Assembly: GCA_026003235.1 (NCBI GenBank)
Contig: BPGW01000007.1
Location: 81,572 to 145,571 of the forward strand
Source of the DNA: Bacteroidia bacterium
Lineage (GTDB): Bacteria; Bacteroidota; Bacteroidia; SpSt-205
Reading direction: 5' to 3'
Length of the DNA stretch: 64,000 nucleotides
The notes below the pieces were generated by a model. That model was not told the origin of the DNA and made no database searches. It saw only the letters and a list, made by a program, of their open reading frames with translations. A program made the translations under genes and the position numbers. Below are positions 46,737 through 55,157 of the stretch, in pieces. The stretch's first letter is position 1, and every line of letters starts with the position of its first letter.

Positions 46737-47456
46737 TTACCCCAGCTGAAGCTGCTCTATACGCTGGCGGTAAAAAGTACTAATAGCCTCTACAACCTCC
46801 TCAGGGGTATCTACCAGCGTGAAAAGCAGCATATCCTCCGGCGAAATGTAGTTCCATTCCTCCAGAAGGGTCTTTTTGATCCATTCCACCAGGCCTTGCC
46901 AGAAAGCACGCCCTACCATGACGACAGGGAAGCGCTCAATCTTTTGGGTCTGGATGAGCGTGAGCGCCTCAAAAAGCTCGTCCATGGTTCCAAACCCTCC
47001 TGGCAATACCACAAAAGCCTGGGCATACTTGACAAACATCACTTTGCGCACGAAAAAGTAGTCAAAATGGATGAGGAGGTCTTCGTCCACGTAGGGATTG
47101 GGGTGCTGCTCAAAGGGCAAGAGGATATTCAAGCCCACGGAATGGCCGCCCAGTTCTTTGGCGCCTTTGTTGGCGGCCTCCATGATACCGGGTCCGCCTC
47201 CTGTGATGATACCGTAGCCGTTTTCCACCAGGGCGCGTGCGACCGCTACAGCCAGTTCATAATGCGGACTGCCCGGCTGAGCGCGCGCCGAACCAAAAAT
47301 AGAAACACAGGGCCCAATGCGTGAGAGCGTCTCAAATCCTTCCACGAATTCGGCCATGATGCGGAAAATCTGCCAAGTGTCGGTGGCTCGCTTCTCCCGG
47401 AGATCCCGGGTCTTGTTGAAGAGGTTTTTGGGAAGGCCGTTGGTTGGCGGGATCAT
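46737..47456 (-). CDS. LOG family (TIGR00730) Rossmann-fold protein
   Basis: VSIFGSARAQPGSPHYELAVAVARALVENGYGIITGGGPGIMEAANKGAKELGGHSVGLNI...FVVLPGGFGTMDELFEALTLIQT. Confidence 0.95.
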   Translation of the reverse strand: MIPPTNGLPKNLFNKTRDLREKRATDTWQIFRIMAEFVEGFETLSRIGPCVSIFGSARAQPGSPHYELAVAVARALVENGYGIITGGGPGIMEAANKGAKELGGHSVGLNILLPFEQHPNPYVDEDLLIHFDYFFVRKVMFVKYAQAFVVLPGGFGTMDELFEALTLIQTQKIERFPVVMVGRAFWQGLVEWIKKTLLEEWNYISPEDMLLFTLVDTPEEVVEAISTFYRQRIEQLQLG

Positions 47457-47463
47457 AGGGTTA

Positions 47464-47471
47464 CAAAGGTA
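47464..47471 (-). promoter_or_regulatory. -7 element TACCTTTG 7 nt upstream of LOG-family ATG
   Basis: Reverse strand TACCTTTG-TAACCCT-ATG. Confidence 0.55.
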
Positions 47472-47564
47472 CGAAAACGATAAAAAAAGGCCGCTGCGCA
47501 CAAAACAGGGAACTCCCCCGCGGGGCGCAGCTGAAGACCTTTTTAGGTGTGTGCAAGCAGGGGG

Positions 47565-48368
47565 CTATTCTTGGGGGAGGGGAGGGCGCAAAGCAAGGGA
47601 CCGCTGATAGGCAGCCCAGATGGCGCGAGAAAGGGCCGGGCGAAAGCCAGCCTTCTCCAGGTAGTAAAGGGCTTCTGCTGTGGTGCCCCCTGGGGAAGTC
47701 ACCTCTTGCCGCAAAAGGGCGGCCCCTCGGCCCACCGCCTGGTAATACGCTACCGAACCTCGGAGAGTCTCTACAACCAGCTTCTCGGCAAGGTGGCGCG
47801 GCAAACCCAAGTGTACCCCCGCCTCGGTAAGCGCCTCCATAAAGAGAAACACGTACGCGGGGCCCGTTCCAGAAAGGGCTGTAGCCATATCCAGGTAGGC
47901 TTCGTCGTCTACTTCCACATGCGATCCGAGAACCTGCAAGAAAGCTTCCACCGTCAGGCGCTCTTCGGCGGAGAGTCCTCGGCTTGTCCATACGGTAACG
48001 CCCGCTCCAATACGGCCAGGCGTATTGGGCATGGTGCGCACCAGGCGCCCGTGGTCCAACCCCACCTGCAAATGCTCCAAGGTTATGCCCGCCATCACCG
48101 AGAGTACCAGGGTTTCTTTTTTCAGGAGGGGACGCAGGGTGGGGAGAAGCGAGGCGGCCTTCTGGGGTTTGAGCGCCAGGAGGAGCCAATCGGCAAGGCC
48201 GGCCTCGGCCACGGTGGTCGCTTCCAGGGCCTGCAGCTGCCGAGCCAGCTGGGCCCTGCGTTCAGAAGGAGGCCCTAAGAGAACAAGCTCTTCTCCAGGA
48301 TAAAGCTGACGGAAAGCCCCTGCCAGCGTCTGGCCCATCACCCCAGGGCCGACGATCACGCCCCGCAT
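47565..48368 (-). CDS. proC: Pyrroline-5-carboxylate reductase
   Basis: MRGVIVGPGVMGQTLAGAFRQLYP...VMAGITLEHLQVGLDHGRLVRTMPNTPGRIGAGVTVW...ALSGTGPAYVFLFMEALTEAGVHLGL...VTSPGGTTAEALYYLEKAGF. Confidence 0.95.
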   Translation of the reverse strand: MRGVIVGPGVMGQTLAGAFRQLYPGEELVLLGPPSERRAQLARQLQALEATTVAEAGLADWLLLALKPQKAASLLPTLRPLLKKETLVLSVMAGITLEHLQVGLDHGRLVRTMPNTPGRIGAGVTVWTSRGLSAEERLTVEAFLQVLGSHVEVDDEAYLDMATALSGTGPAYVFLFMEALTEAGVHLGLPRHLAEKLVVETLRGSVAYYQAVGRGAALLRQEVTSPGGTTAEALYYLEKAGFRPALSRAIWAAYQRSLALRPPLPQE

Positions 48369-48369
48369 C

Positions 48370-48750
48370 TTACCCCAAAAGCGCCTGATACGCCTCAGCC
48401 CTCAGAAGCGTCTCCACCTCAGCGGGCTTCTCCAGGCGAATGCGGATCATCCAGCCCTCCCCATAGGGGTCATGGTTGACCTTTTCAGGCTGCGTGTCCA
48501 GAAGAGGATTCTTTTCCAGGACGGTCCCGCTGACGGGCATATACAGGTCCGACACGGTCTTGACCGCTTCTACCGTCCCGAAGACGCTGCCCGCTTCCAA
48601 GGTCTGGCCGACGGTAGGAATGTCTACAAAGACGATATCCCCCAGCTGAGATTGGGCAAAGTCTGTGATGCCGACGTAAGCTTCGGTGGGGCTGGTCAGA
48701 CGCAACCACTCGTGCTCGCGGGTGTAGTAGAGGTCAGGTGGGAAGTGCAT
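48370..48750 (-). CDS. gcvH: Glycine cleavage system H protein
   Basis: LYYTREHEWLRLTSPTEAYVGITDFAQSQLGDIVFVDIPTVGQTLEAGSVFGTVEAVKTVSDLYMPVSGTV. Confidence 0.97.
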   Translation of the reverse strand: MHFPPDLYYTREHEWLRLTSPTEAYVGITDFAQSQLGDIVFVDIPTVGQTLEAGSVFGTVEAVKTVSDLYMPVSGTVLEKNPLLDTQPEKVNHDPYGEGWMIRIRLEKPAEVETLLRAEAYQALLG

Positions 48751-48758
48751 AAGCCAGG

Positions 48759-48766
48759 CAAAGGTA
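48759..48766 (-). promoter_or_regulatory. -7 element TACCTTTG 8 nt upstream of gcvH ATG
   Basis: Reverse strand TACCTTTG-CCTGGCTT-ATG. Confidence 0.55.
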
Positions 48767-48778
48767 AGGAAGAAGCCC

Positions 48779-49537
48779 TCAGCTGCGGGCCTGCAGAAGC
48801 GCCTGGGCAATCTGGAGGAAGCTGGAGGCTTCTAAGCTGGCCCCACCCACGAGGCCGCCGTCTACGTCGGGCTGTGAGAAAAGCTCCAGCGCAGCCGAAG
48901 GTTTTAGGCTGCCGCCGTAGACCACACAGATCCCTTCGGCCGGAGCTCCCAACCGAGCCAGCTGAGCCCGCAAGAAGGCGTGCACTTCTTGGGCCTGCTG
49001 GGGCGTCGCATGGACCCCCGTACCGATAGCCCACACCGGCTCGTAGGCCAGCACAAAGCGATCCCAGGCGATAGCCCCATCGGAGAGCACCTCTTCCAGC
49101 TGAACTTGTAGCACGTCGAAGGTCTGACCTGCTTCGCGCTGGGCCAGGGTTTCGCCTACGCAGTAGATCACCGAGAGCCCGCGCTGCTGAGCATCCTGGA
49201 GCTTCCTGCGCAGGAGGGGGCCCGTTTCACCGAAGTGCTGACGCCGTTCTGAATGGCCAATCAGCACCCACTTCACGCCGATATGGGCTAATTGGGCCAT
49301 GGATACCTCGCCGGTAAAGGCGCCGAACTCGCCCGGATAGCCATTCTGCGCCCCCACCTGAAGGCGGCTATTGGATAAGAGAGCCACCAGCTCACGCAGG
49401 TATATCGCCGGGGGAAAAAGCACCGCCGGAAGCGTCCACCCATGCCGTTCCCATCCCTTGTGCAGGGCTGTAGTGAGGTGCAGCGCTTCAATGGGGTAGA
49501 GGTGCATTTTCCAATTGGCGGCAAGAAACTGTCTCAT
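48779..49537 (-). CDS. tpiA: Triosephosphate isomerase
   Basis: MRQFLAANWKMH...WVLIGHSERRQHFGET...VLAYEPVWAIGTG...VVYGGSLKPSAALELFSQPDVDGGLVGGASL. Confidence 0.97.
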   Translation of the reverse strand: MRQFLAANWKMHLYPIEALHLTTALHKGWERHGWTLPAVLFPPAIYLRELVALLSNSRLQVGAQNGYPGEFGAFTGEVSMAQLAHIGVKWVLIGHSERRQHFGETGPLLRRKLQDAQQRGLSVIYCVGETLAQREAGQTFDVLQVQLEEVLSDGAIAWDRFVLAYEPVWAIGTGVHATPQQAQEVHAFLRAQLARLGAPAEGICVVYGGSLKPSAALELFSQPDVDGGLVGGASLEASSFLQIAQALLQARS

Positions 49538-50616
49538 GGCACCAGGAGCATAAGGGGGTGAGGAAGCTTGCCTGGCGGCATGAAGAGCACTTCCCCGCCC
49601 CGTTCGGAAACGGCCGCCACAAGCAGATCTACCCCGTCTCGGGAAGTAAGGTTACGCTTTTGGCCCGTAAGCTCTTCGGCGGGGAAGGTATACCCCTCTT
49701 CCACGAAAAGGACTGGCGCCGAAGGGAGCGAGTCCTGCAAGAGCGCCCAAATTTCTTGGGGGGCCTGCTTCTCCGAGTAAGGCAAAAAAGGGAGGTACAT
49801 CTGTTCTAACACGGTCCGATGGTGTTCCAAGTAATGCGCCACCTGCTGCTGAATCTGCTCCAGCGAGCTGGCTTCGGGAATCCCGCTGATGAGCACGAGA
49901 GACCCCCGGCCTTCAAGACCCCGGCTAATGTCCTGGAGGAGCCGCTCCTCACCCATCAAGAGCACGGGCACCCGTTCTTGAACCAGGTAAAAAGAGACCA
50001 CTTCCCGCAATATATCCGTGTATTTGACCAGCGCCATGCTGTAAGCGGAGCGCGCCATCTGCGAGAAAAGCTCATTGTAGTGGGGGTTGTCTACGGAAAT
50101 GCTTTGCAAGTTTTGACGGGCTTTGTGTAGCTGCTGAAGGGCTTCTTTCACCTCAGACGACAAAGGCAGGGAAAAAAGCCTTGTTCCTATGGCCTCAAAC
50201 CAGCGAACGGTATTCTCTGACACCAACCCCACAAACACGGTTTTGACCCGATGCAGGGCATAAAAGGCAGGCCAGGGTTTGAGCGCTTTGCCTACGCTGA
50301 TCTCCTCCGGCAAGAGGAAGGGCACAAACACCCCTTCGGCTAAGGTGGGGCTGACCGCAAGCAGCCACGTACCCTCCGAATAGTCTGCCTCCAGCACTTG
50401 ACCGAGGACGTAGTCCAGGTTGGTGCGGAAGCTTTCTACTTCTTTAAGGTCGGAAAGCTTAGCTAAGGCCTTTTCGGCTTTTTCCCGGACCTTGCCCAGG
50501 CGCTCGGGGGAAACGGTGTGTTCTTCCGGCTTGAGCGGCAAGTAAGCCGTAAGGGCCACCGAAGCAGGGCCTTGCTGCGCCAAACGGCGCACCCGCGTCA
50601 TTCTTAGCGACTCCAT
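49534..50616 (-). CDS. baeRF (bacterial archaeo-eukaryotic release factor)-like protein, putative ribosome hibernation factor
   Basis: Family-like layout: VALTAYLPLKPEEHTVSPERLGKVREKAEKAL...GTWLLAVSPTLAEGVFVPFLLPEEISVGKALKPWPAFYALHRVKTVFVGLVSENTVRWFEAIG; C-terminal GVDLLVAAVSERGGEVLFMPPGKLP. Confidence 0.65.
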   Translation of the reverse strand: MESLRMTRVRRLAQQGPASVALTAYLPLKPEEHTVSPERLGKVREKAEKALAKLSDLKEVESFRTNLDYVLGQVLEADYSEGTWLLAVSPTLAEGVFVPFLLPEEISVGKALKPWPAFYALHRVKTVFVGLVSENTVRWFEAIGTRLFSLPLSSEVKEALQQLHKARQNLQSISVDNPHYNELFSQMARSAYSMALVKYTDILREVVSFYLVQERVPVLLMGEERLLQDISRGLEGRGSLVLISGIPEASSLEQIQQQVAHYLEHHRTVLEQMYLPFLPYSEKQAPQEIWALLQDSLPSAPVLFVEEGYTFPAEELTGQKRNLTSRDGVDLLVAAVSERGGEVLFMPPGKLPHPLMLLVP

Positions 50617-50661
50617 ATCCGAGCCCAATACACTAACTTTACCGGCACTTCCGCCATAGGA

Positions 50662-51051
50662 ATGCAAAGTAAAGGCTTTCTCCTTTTTCTGGGCACGGTA
50701 GCTTTGCTGGGCACCTTAGCCACGGTATACCTCCCTCACTGGAGTGGGAGTTTGTATGTGCTGGTGGTGGTAGGATACTTCTTCCGTGGGGGGCGGGGCT
50801 GGCCTTGGGCTGCGGGCCTTCTCATGGGGCTCTTGTGGATAGCACTGGCTTTGCGATGGGACTTGCCCAACCAAGGCATGCTGGCCGGCCGCGTGGCCCA
50901 ACTCCTGGGCACCTCTCGCCCTATCCTGTGGCTCATCACCGGCCTCATAGGCTTTCTGCTGGGGCTCATAGGCGTGGCCCTGGGCCAAGCCCTGGCTCAC
51001 CTCCTTCCCCAAACCCCCCCTCGCCTCCGCCGCCATGAACGAGAAACCTGA
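50662..51051 (+). CDS. Small hypothetical membrane protein (129 aa)
   Basis: Several hydrophobic TM segments; overlaps the start of the downstream transporter by 17 nt. Confidence 0.6.
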   Translation: MQSKGFLLFLGTVALLGTLATVYLPHWSGSLYVLVVVGYFFRGGRGWPWAAGLLMGLLWIALALRWDLPNQGMLAGRVAQLLGTSRPILWLITGLIGFLLGLIGVALGQALAHLLPQTPPRLRRHERET

Positions 51052-52336
51052 AAAAAACCCTGCTCTTCGCCTCCTCATAGGCTTTTTAGTAGGCTTAGGG
51101 GCGGCCTTGGCCTTTCGGACCTTGGGCTGGCCCACCGAATCCGCCAAAGCCGTGGCACGGACCTTAGGCGAGCTTTTTCTGCGAGGGATCTTCATGCTCA
51201 TTTTTCCCCTGGTGGTGCCCATGCTTTTGCTGGGCATCCGCCTGCTCACTCGTACCGGCCAAATAGGCCGCATAGGCCTGACTACCCTCTTCACTGTCAT
51301 AGGCTTGACGAGCGTGGCGGCCGGCCTCGGTCTGCTGCTTGCCACCGCCCTCAAACCCGGCCATACCCTTTCACCTGAGACCCGGACCGAGCTCCTCCAC
51401 CAGTTTGGCGCCCCCACCGCCTCCACCCCGCCGTTAGACGGCTCTTTTCTCTTGAATCTCCTACCTAAGAACCCCTTCTTTGACCTGGCGACCGCTTTTA
51501 CCCCTAACCAGCAGGGGGGGCTCTTGGCTTTCGTCGTCTTCACCCTCCTCTTGGGCCTTGCCCTGGCTCACCTGCCCCCAGAGCGCACCGAAACCTTCTA
51601 CAAGCTCACCGAGACCCTTTACGAAGCCAGCCTCTGGCTGCTGCAAAAGATAATGTACTGGATCGCTCCCATAGGCATAGCTGGCCTTATCTTCCAAGGC
51701 GGTGTAAGCTTAGGCTGGACGATTTTTCAGCTCTTGGGCGCTTACGCAGGCGTGGTGCTCTTGGGCCTCGTAGTACAGGGCATAGGGGTCTACAGCCTGT
51801 TTTTATGGCTTTTTGCCCGGCGCAGCCCTTGGCAGGTACTTCGTCAGAGTGGTCCTGCTCTGCTAATGGCTTTCTCCTCCGCCAGCAGCAACGCCACTTT
51901 GCCCACTACCCTGTACATCGCCTTGGAGCGGCTCCGTTTAGCTCCGCCGGTCGCTCACTTCATCCTGACGCTGGGGGCCACCGTCAACCAAAACGGCACC
52001 GCCCTCTATGAAGGGGTAACCCTCCTTTTTTTAGCCCAAGCCTTTGGCGTGCCCCTCTCCCTGGGCGACCAGGTCCTTATGATAGGGCTGGCCATGCTCA
52101 TCGCTATTGGGGCGGCCGGCGTGCCTGGAGGGTCCCTACCCCTCTTGGCTGGCGTGCTACCCTTCTTTGGCCTGCCCCCAGGCGCTATCGGGCTCATCTA
52201 CGGCATAGATCGGCTCCTGGACATGGCCCGCACCACGCTCAACGTGTACGGCGATTTGGTGATTGCCTCTTACCTGAACCGCTTATACCATGGAACTCCT
52301 GACCACGCGAGCCGAACTCAGAGCCTGGCGCAATAA
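51035..52336 (+). CDS. Dicarboxylate/amino acid:cation symporter (DAACS/SDF family)
   Basis: LFLRGIFMLIFPLVVPMLLLGI; AFSSASSNATLPTTLYIALERL; LGATVNQNGTALYEGVTLLFLAQAFGV; DRLLDMARTTLNVYGDLV. Confidence 0.95.
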   Translation: MNEKPEKNPALRLLIGFLVGLGAALAFRTLGWPTESAKAVARTLGELFLRGIFMLIFPLVVPMLLLGIRLLTRTGQIGRIGLTTLFTVIGLTSVAAGLGLLLATALKPGHTLSPETRTELLHQFGAPTASTPPLDGSFLLNLLPKNPFFDLATAFTPNQQGGLLAFVVFTLLLGLALAHLPPERTETFYKLTETLYEASLWLLQKIMYWIAPIGIAGLIFQGGVSLGWTIFQLLGAYAGVVLLGLVVQGIGVYSLFLWLFARRSPWQVLRQSGPALLMAFSSASSNATLPTTLYIALERLRLAPPVAHFILTLGATVNQNGTALYEGVTLLFLAQAFGVPLSLGDQVLMIGLAMLIAIGAAGVPGGSLPLLAGVLPFFGLPPGAIGLIYGIDRLLDMARTTLNVYGDLVIASYLNRLYHGTPDHASRTQSLAQ

Positions 52337-53153
52337 GGTACACGGCTCGGTTGGCTTTGTGCCGACCATGGGCGCCTTGCATGAAGGGCACTTGGCTCTG
52401 GCCCGCCAAAGCCTCAAAGACAATCCCTGGACGGTCGTCAGCATCTTCGTCAACCCCCGCCAGTTTGGCCCCAACGAAGATTACGAGCGCTACCCCCGCA
52501 CCCTGGAAAGCGATGTGCGCCTCTTGGAAAGCTTGGGGGTGTCCGTCGTCTTTGCCCCGCCCGTAGAAGAGATGTACAGCCCCGAAGACGAAGTGGTCCT
52601 TAGCCTGACCCGCCTAAGCCGGCTGTGGTGCGGAGGGTACCGGCTGGGGCACTTTGACGGGGTGGCCCTGGTGTTGACCAAGCTCTTCCATCTGGTTGCT
52701 CCCACCACCGCTTACTTTGGGGAAAAGGACTTTCAGCAAGTGCGCCTTGTGGAAAAGCTGGTGGAAGAGCTGTTTTTTCCTATTCGGATCGTACGAGTGC
52801 CTACGGTGCGCGAACCGGATGGGTTGGCCATGAGCTCACGCAACGCTTACCTTTCCCCTCGGGGCCGCGCTCAGGCTGTGGCCCTCTACAAAACCTTGGA
52901 GTACATCCAAACCCTGGTGCCCCAGTACATGCTTACGGAAGACTTGCTGCGGGAAGGGCGCCAGTACCTGGAGACGCGCTTCCCCGAAGTCAAGCTGGAG
53001 TACCTCGCTATCGTGGATGAGTACTCGCTGGAACGGATTGAGCACCTGCGCCAGAGTGCAGCGCCCCGAATCCTCATAGCCGCCTACGTGGAAGGGGTGC
53101 GCCTGATTGACAACATGCCCCTCAGGGTTCCGGAGGAAGAGGAGGCGGTTTGA
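52290..53153 (+). CDS. panC: Pantothenate synthetase
   Basis: VGFVPTMGALHEGHLALARQS...SIFVNPRQFGPNEDYERYPRTLE...YFGEKDFQQ...VREPDGLAMSSRNAYLSP. Confidence 0.97.
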   Translation: MELLTTRAELRAWRNKVHGSVGFVPTMGALHEGHLALARQSLKDNPWTVVSIFVNPRQFGPNEDYERYPRTLESDVRLLESLGVSVVFAPPVEEMYSPEDEVVLSLTRLSRLWCGGYRLGHFDGVALVLTKLFHLVAPTTAYFGEKDFQQVRLVEKLVEELFFPIRIVRVPTVREPDGLAMSSRNAYLSPRGRAQAVALYKTLEYIQTLVPQYMLTEDLLREGRQYLETRFPEVKLEYLAIVDEYSLERIEHLRQSAAPRILIAAYVEGVRLIDNMPLRVPEEEEAV

Positions 53154-53544
53154 GGTCAGCCACGAGGTGGCGGCGCTCAGGGCCTTCTGGCCGGATCAAG
53201 ACCCAGGCGCCCGACCACGCCCGAAGGCCAGGCCATCGGTCCGCCCACTCCACAAAAATCAAGGGGGCTTCCTCCAGCAGCTCTTCCAGCTCACCAAGCC
53301 GGGAGGGCATCTCAAGCGGAAACCGGTACAAGTCCACGTGGACGGCCCCTGGGTAGTGGTGTATGTAAGTAAAGGTAGGGCTGCTGACAAGGGGGCCTAT
53401 CCATGCCCGCACGAGGTGGGTTTTGCCGGCACCGAGGGGCCCCACCAAAAACCACCGCCGTACCCCAGCTCCCCAGGCCTGAAGTTCCTGGACGACTTGC
53501 GGTAATTCCGCTTCGCTATAGCTGCGCCGATAAGGCTGCTGCAC
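53122..53544 (-). CDS. tsaE: tRNA threonylcarbamoyladenosine biosynthesis ATPase TsaE
   Basis: RRWFLVGPLGAGKTHLVRAWIGPLVSSPTFTYIHHYPG-AVHVDLYRF...LIFVEWADRW. Confidence 0.93.
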   Translation of the reverse strand: MQQPYRRSYSEAELPQVVQELQAWGAGVRRWFLVGPLGAGKTHLVRAWIGPLVSSPTFTYIHHYPGAVHVDLYRFPLEMPSRLGELEELLEEAPLIFVEWADRWPGLRAWSGAWVLIRPEGPERRHLVADLKPPPLPPEP

Positions 53545-55106
53545 TACCGCTTCGGCTCTAAGCGCACGAAAGGCACAATAATTTCCTCCAGGCTTACCCC
53601 GCCGTGCTGATAAGAATCCCGGTAAAGCCGGGCGTACTCGTTGTAATTGGTGGGGTACACAAGAAAATGGTCTTCCAAAGCAAAAAGATAGGTGGAGCTG
53701 GCTGTGGCGCGCGGCAGACGCCCTTCTTCGGGCTTGCGCAGGTGAAAGACGCCTTTTTCGCTGCGATCGTAGTTGAGGTTGCGGCCCTGCTTGTAGCGTA
53801 GGTTGGTGGTCGTCTCGCGGTCACCCAGCACCTTAATGGGCCGCCGCACCTGCACAAAACCGTGATCCGTGGTCACAAACACCCGCGAAGTATAACTCGG
53901 AAGCTGCTTGAGCACTTGCAGGAAGGCTGAATTTTCCAGCCAAGCCCGCGTAACTGCCCGAAAAGCTATATCATTAGCCGCCAGCTCTTTGAGGATATTC
54001 ATCTGCACACGGGTGTGGGCCATCAGGTCCAAAAAGTTGAAGATAAAGAGAAGCACTTCATGCTGGCGAACCAGACTGGGCAGGTTTTGGAGGAGTTCTT
54101 TGCCTTCTTCGGGGCGGATGACCTTCACATAGCCGACCTTGAGGGGCATCTTGTGGCGGTGGAGCAGGTCGTTGAAGAACTCTTCCTCAAAGAGGTTTTT
54201 GCCTCCCTCTTCGTCGTCGTCAGCCCAGTAGCGGGGGAAACGCTGGGCAATCTCCAGGGGAAAAAGCCCTGAAAAAAGGCTATTGCGCGCGTACTGGGTG
54301 GCTGTAGGAAGGATAGAGAAAAAGAGGTGCTCTTCGGCCACCACGTAGAGGGGGGCCAGGAGTTCGGCCAGGACTCGCCACTGGTCATACCGCATGCCAT
54401 CCAAGAGAAGGAGTACGGTAGGTTCATTGGCTTTGGCCTCCAGGTGGGGAAGAAAAAGACGCGGCAGCACATCAGGCGAAAGCATCGGCCGCTCCGTACT
54501 ATGAACCCAATCCAGGTAGTTTTGCGTGAAAAACCGGCAGAAAAGCTGGTTAGCTTCGCTGCGCTGGCCGTCCAGGATTTCCCTGAGCTCGGGGGCTTCC
54601 ACTTTTTCCAGGGTCATGTCCCACCGCGTGAGGTCTCGGTAGATGTCAAGCCATTCTTGGAGGGAGGGGCCCATAGCTACTTTGAGGCTGAGGCGACGGA
54701 AGTCCCGGTGGTACGCTTCTATGGCTTCTTGCTGAAGAAGGGAGCCCTTCTCCAGGAGGCGCTTGCAGGTAGAGAGCAGCTGCTGGGGCTTGATGGGCTT
54801 GATGAGGAAGTCAGCGATTTCTACCCCGACCGCCAGCTCCATGAGCCGCTCCTCTTCGTCTTTGGTCACCATCACCACCGGCAGGTACGGATAGAGCCGC
54901 TTCACCTGCCGCGCCAGCTCAATGCCGTCCATGCCCGGCATGTGCTCGTCTACGATAAGGAGATCCAGAGGCTGAGCCTTGAGCAGATCGAGCGCTTCGG
55001 CGGGATGGCGCGCCGTGAGCACCTCAAAACCCCGCTGCGTCAGATGAAGGATCTGCGGCTCAAGGTACTCAATCTCGTCGTCTACCCACAACAGGCGGAA
55101 ACCCAT
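53544..55106 (-). CDS. porX: PorX: response-regulator receiver - PglZ (alkaline phosphatase superfamily) protein, T9SS signalling
   Basis: MGFRLLWVDDEIEYLEPQILHLTQRGFEVLTA...LLIVDEHMPGMDGIEL...FLIKPIKP; PglZ part VLLLLDGMRYDQW, SILPTATQYARNSLFSGLFP, FIFNFLDLMAHTR, VFVTTDHGF; adjacent tsaE. Confidence 0.93.
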   Translation of the reverse strand: MGFRLLWVDDEIEYLEPQILHLTQRGFEVLTARHPAEALDLLKAQPLDLLIVDEHMPGMDGIELARQVKRLYPYLPVVMVTKDEEERLMELAVGVEIADFLIKPIKPQQLLSTCKRLLEKGSLLQQEAIEAYHRDFRRLSLKVAMGPSLQEWLDIYRDLTRWDMTLEKVEAPELREILDGQRSEANQLFCRFFTQNYLDWVHSTERPMLSPDVLPRLFLPHLEAKANEPTVLLLLDGMRYDQWRVLAELLAPLYVVAEEHLFFSILPTATQYARNSLFSGLFPLEIAQRFPRYWADDDEEGGKNLFEEEFFNDLLHRHKMPLKVGYVKVIRPEEGKELLQNLPSLVRQHEVLLFIFNFLDLMAHTRVQMNILKELAANDIAFRAVTRAWLENSAFLQVLKQLPSYTSRVFVTTDHGFVQVRRPIKVLGDRETTTNLRYKQGRNLNYDRSEKGVFHLRKPEEGRLPRATASSTYLFALEDHFLVYPTNYNEYARLYRDSYQHGGVSLEEIIVPFVRLEPKR

Positions 55107-55110
55107 ACGC

Positions 55111-55118
55111 CAAAGTTA
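55111..55118 (-). promoter_or_regulatory. -7 element TAACTTTG, 4 nt before porX ATG
   Basis: Reverse strand TAACTTTG-GCGT-ATG. Confidence 0.65.
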
Positions 55119-55140
55119 GCCTTTCCTTGCCAATAGGTCG

Positions 55141-55148
55141 TATCTTTG
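55141..55148 (+). promoter_or_regulatory. -7 element TATCTTTG 9 nt before ATG 55158
   Basis: TATCTTTG-GAGTAGCCC-ATG. Confidence 0.55.
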
Positions 55149-55157
55149 GAGTAGCCC

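Noticed and set aside
47461-48278. Overlapping ORFs on both strands around proC (47461-48189 -, 47547-48278 +)
   Set aside because: Only the 47565-48368 frame encodes a recognisable protein (ProC).
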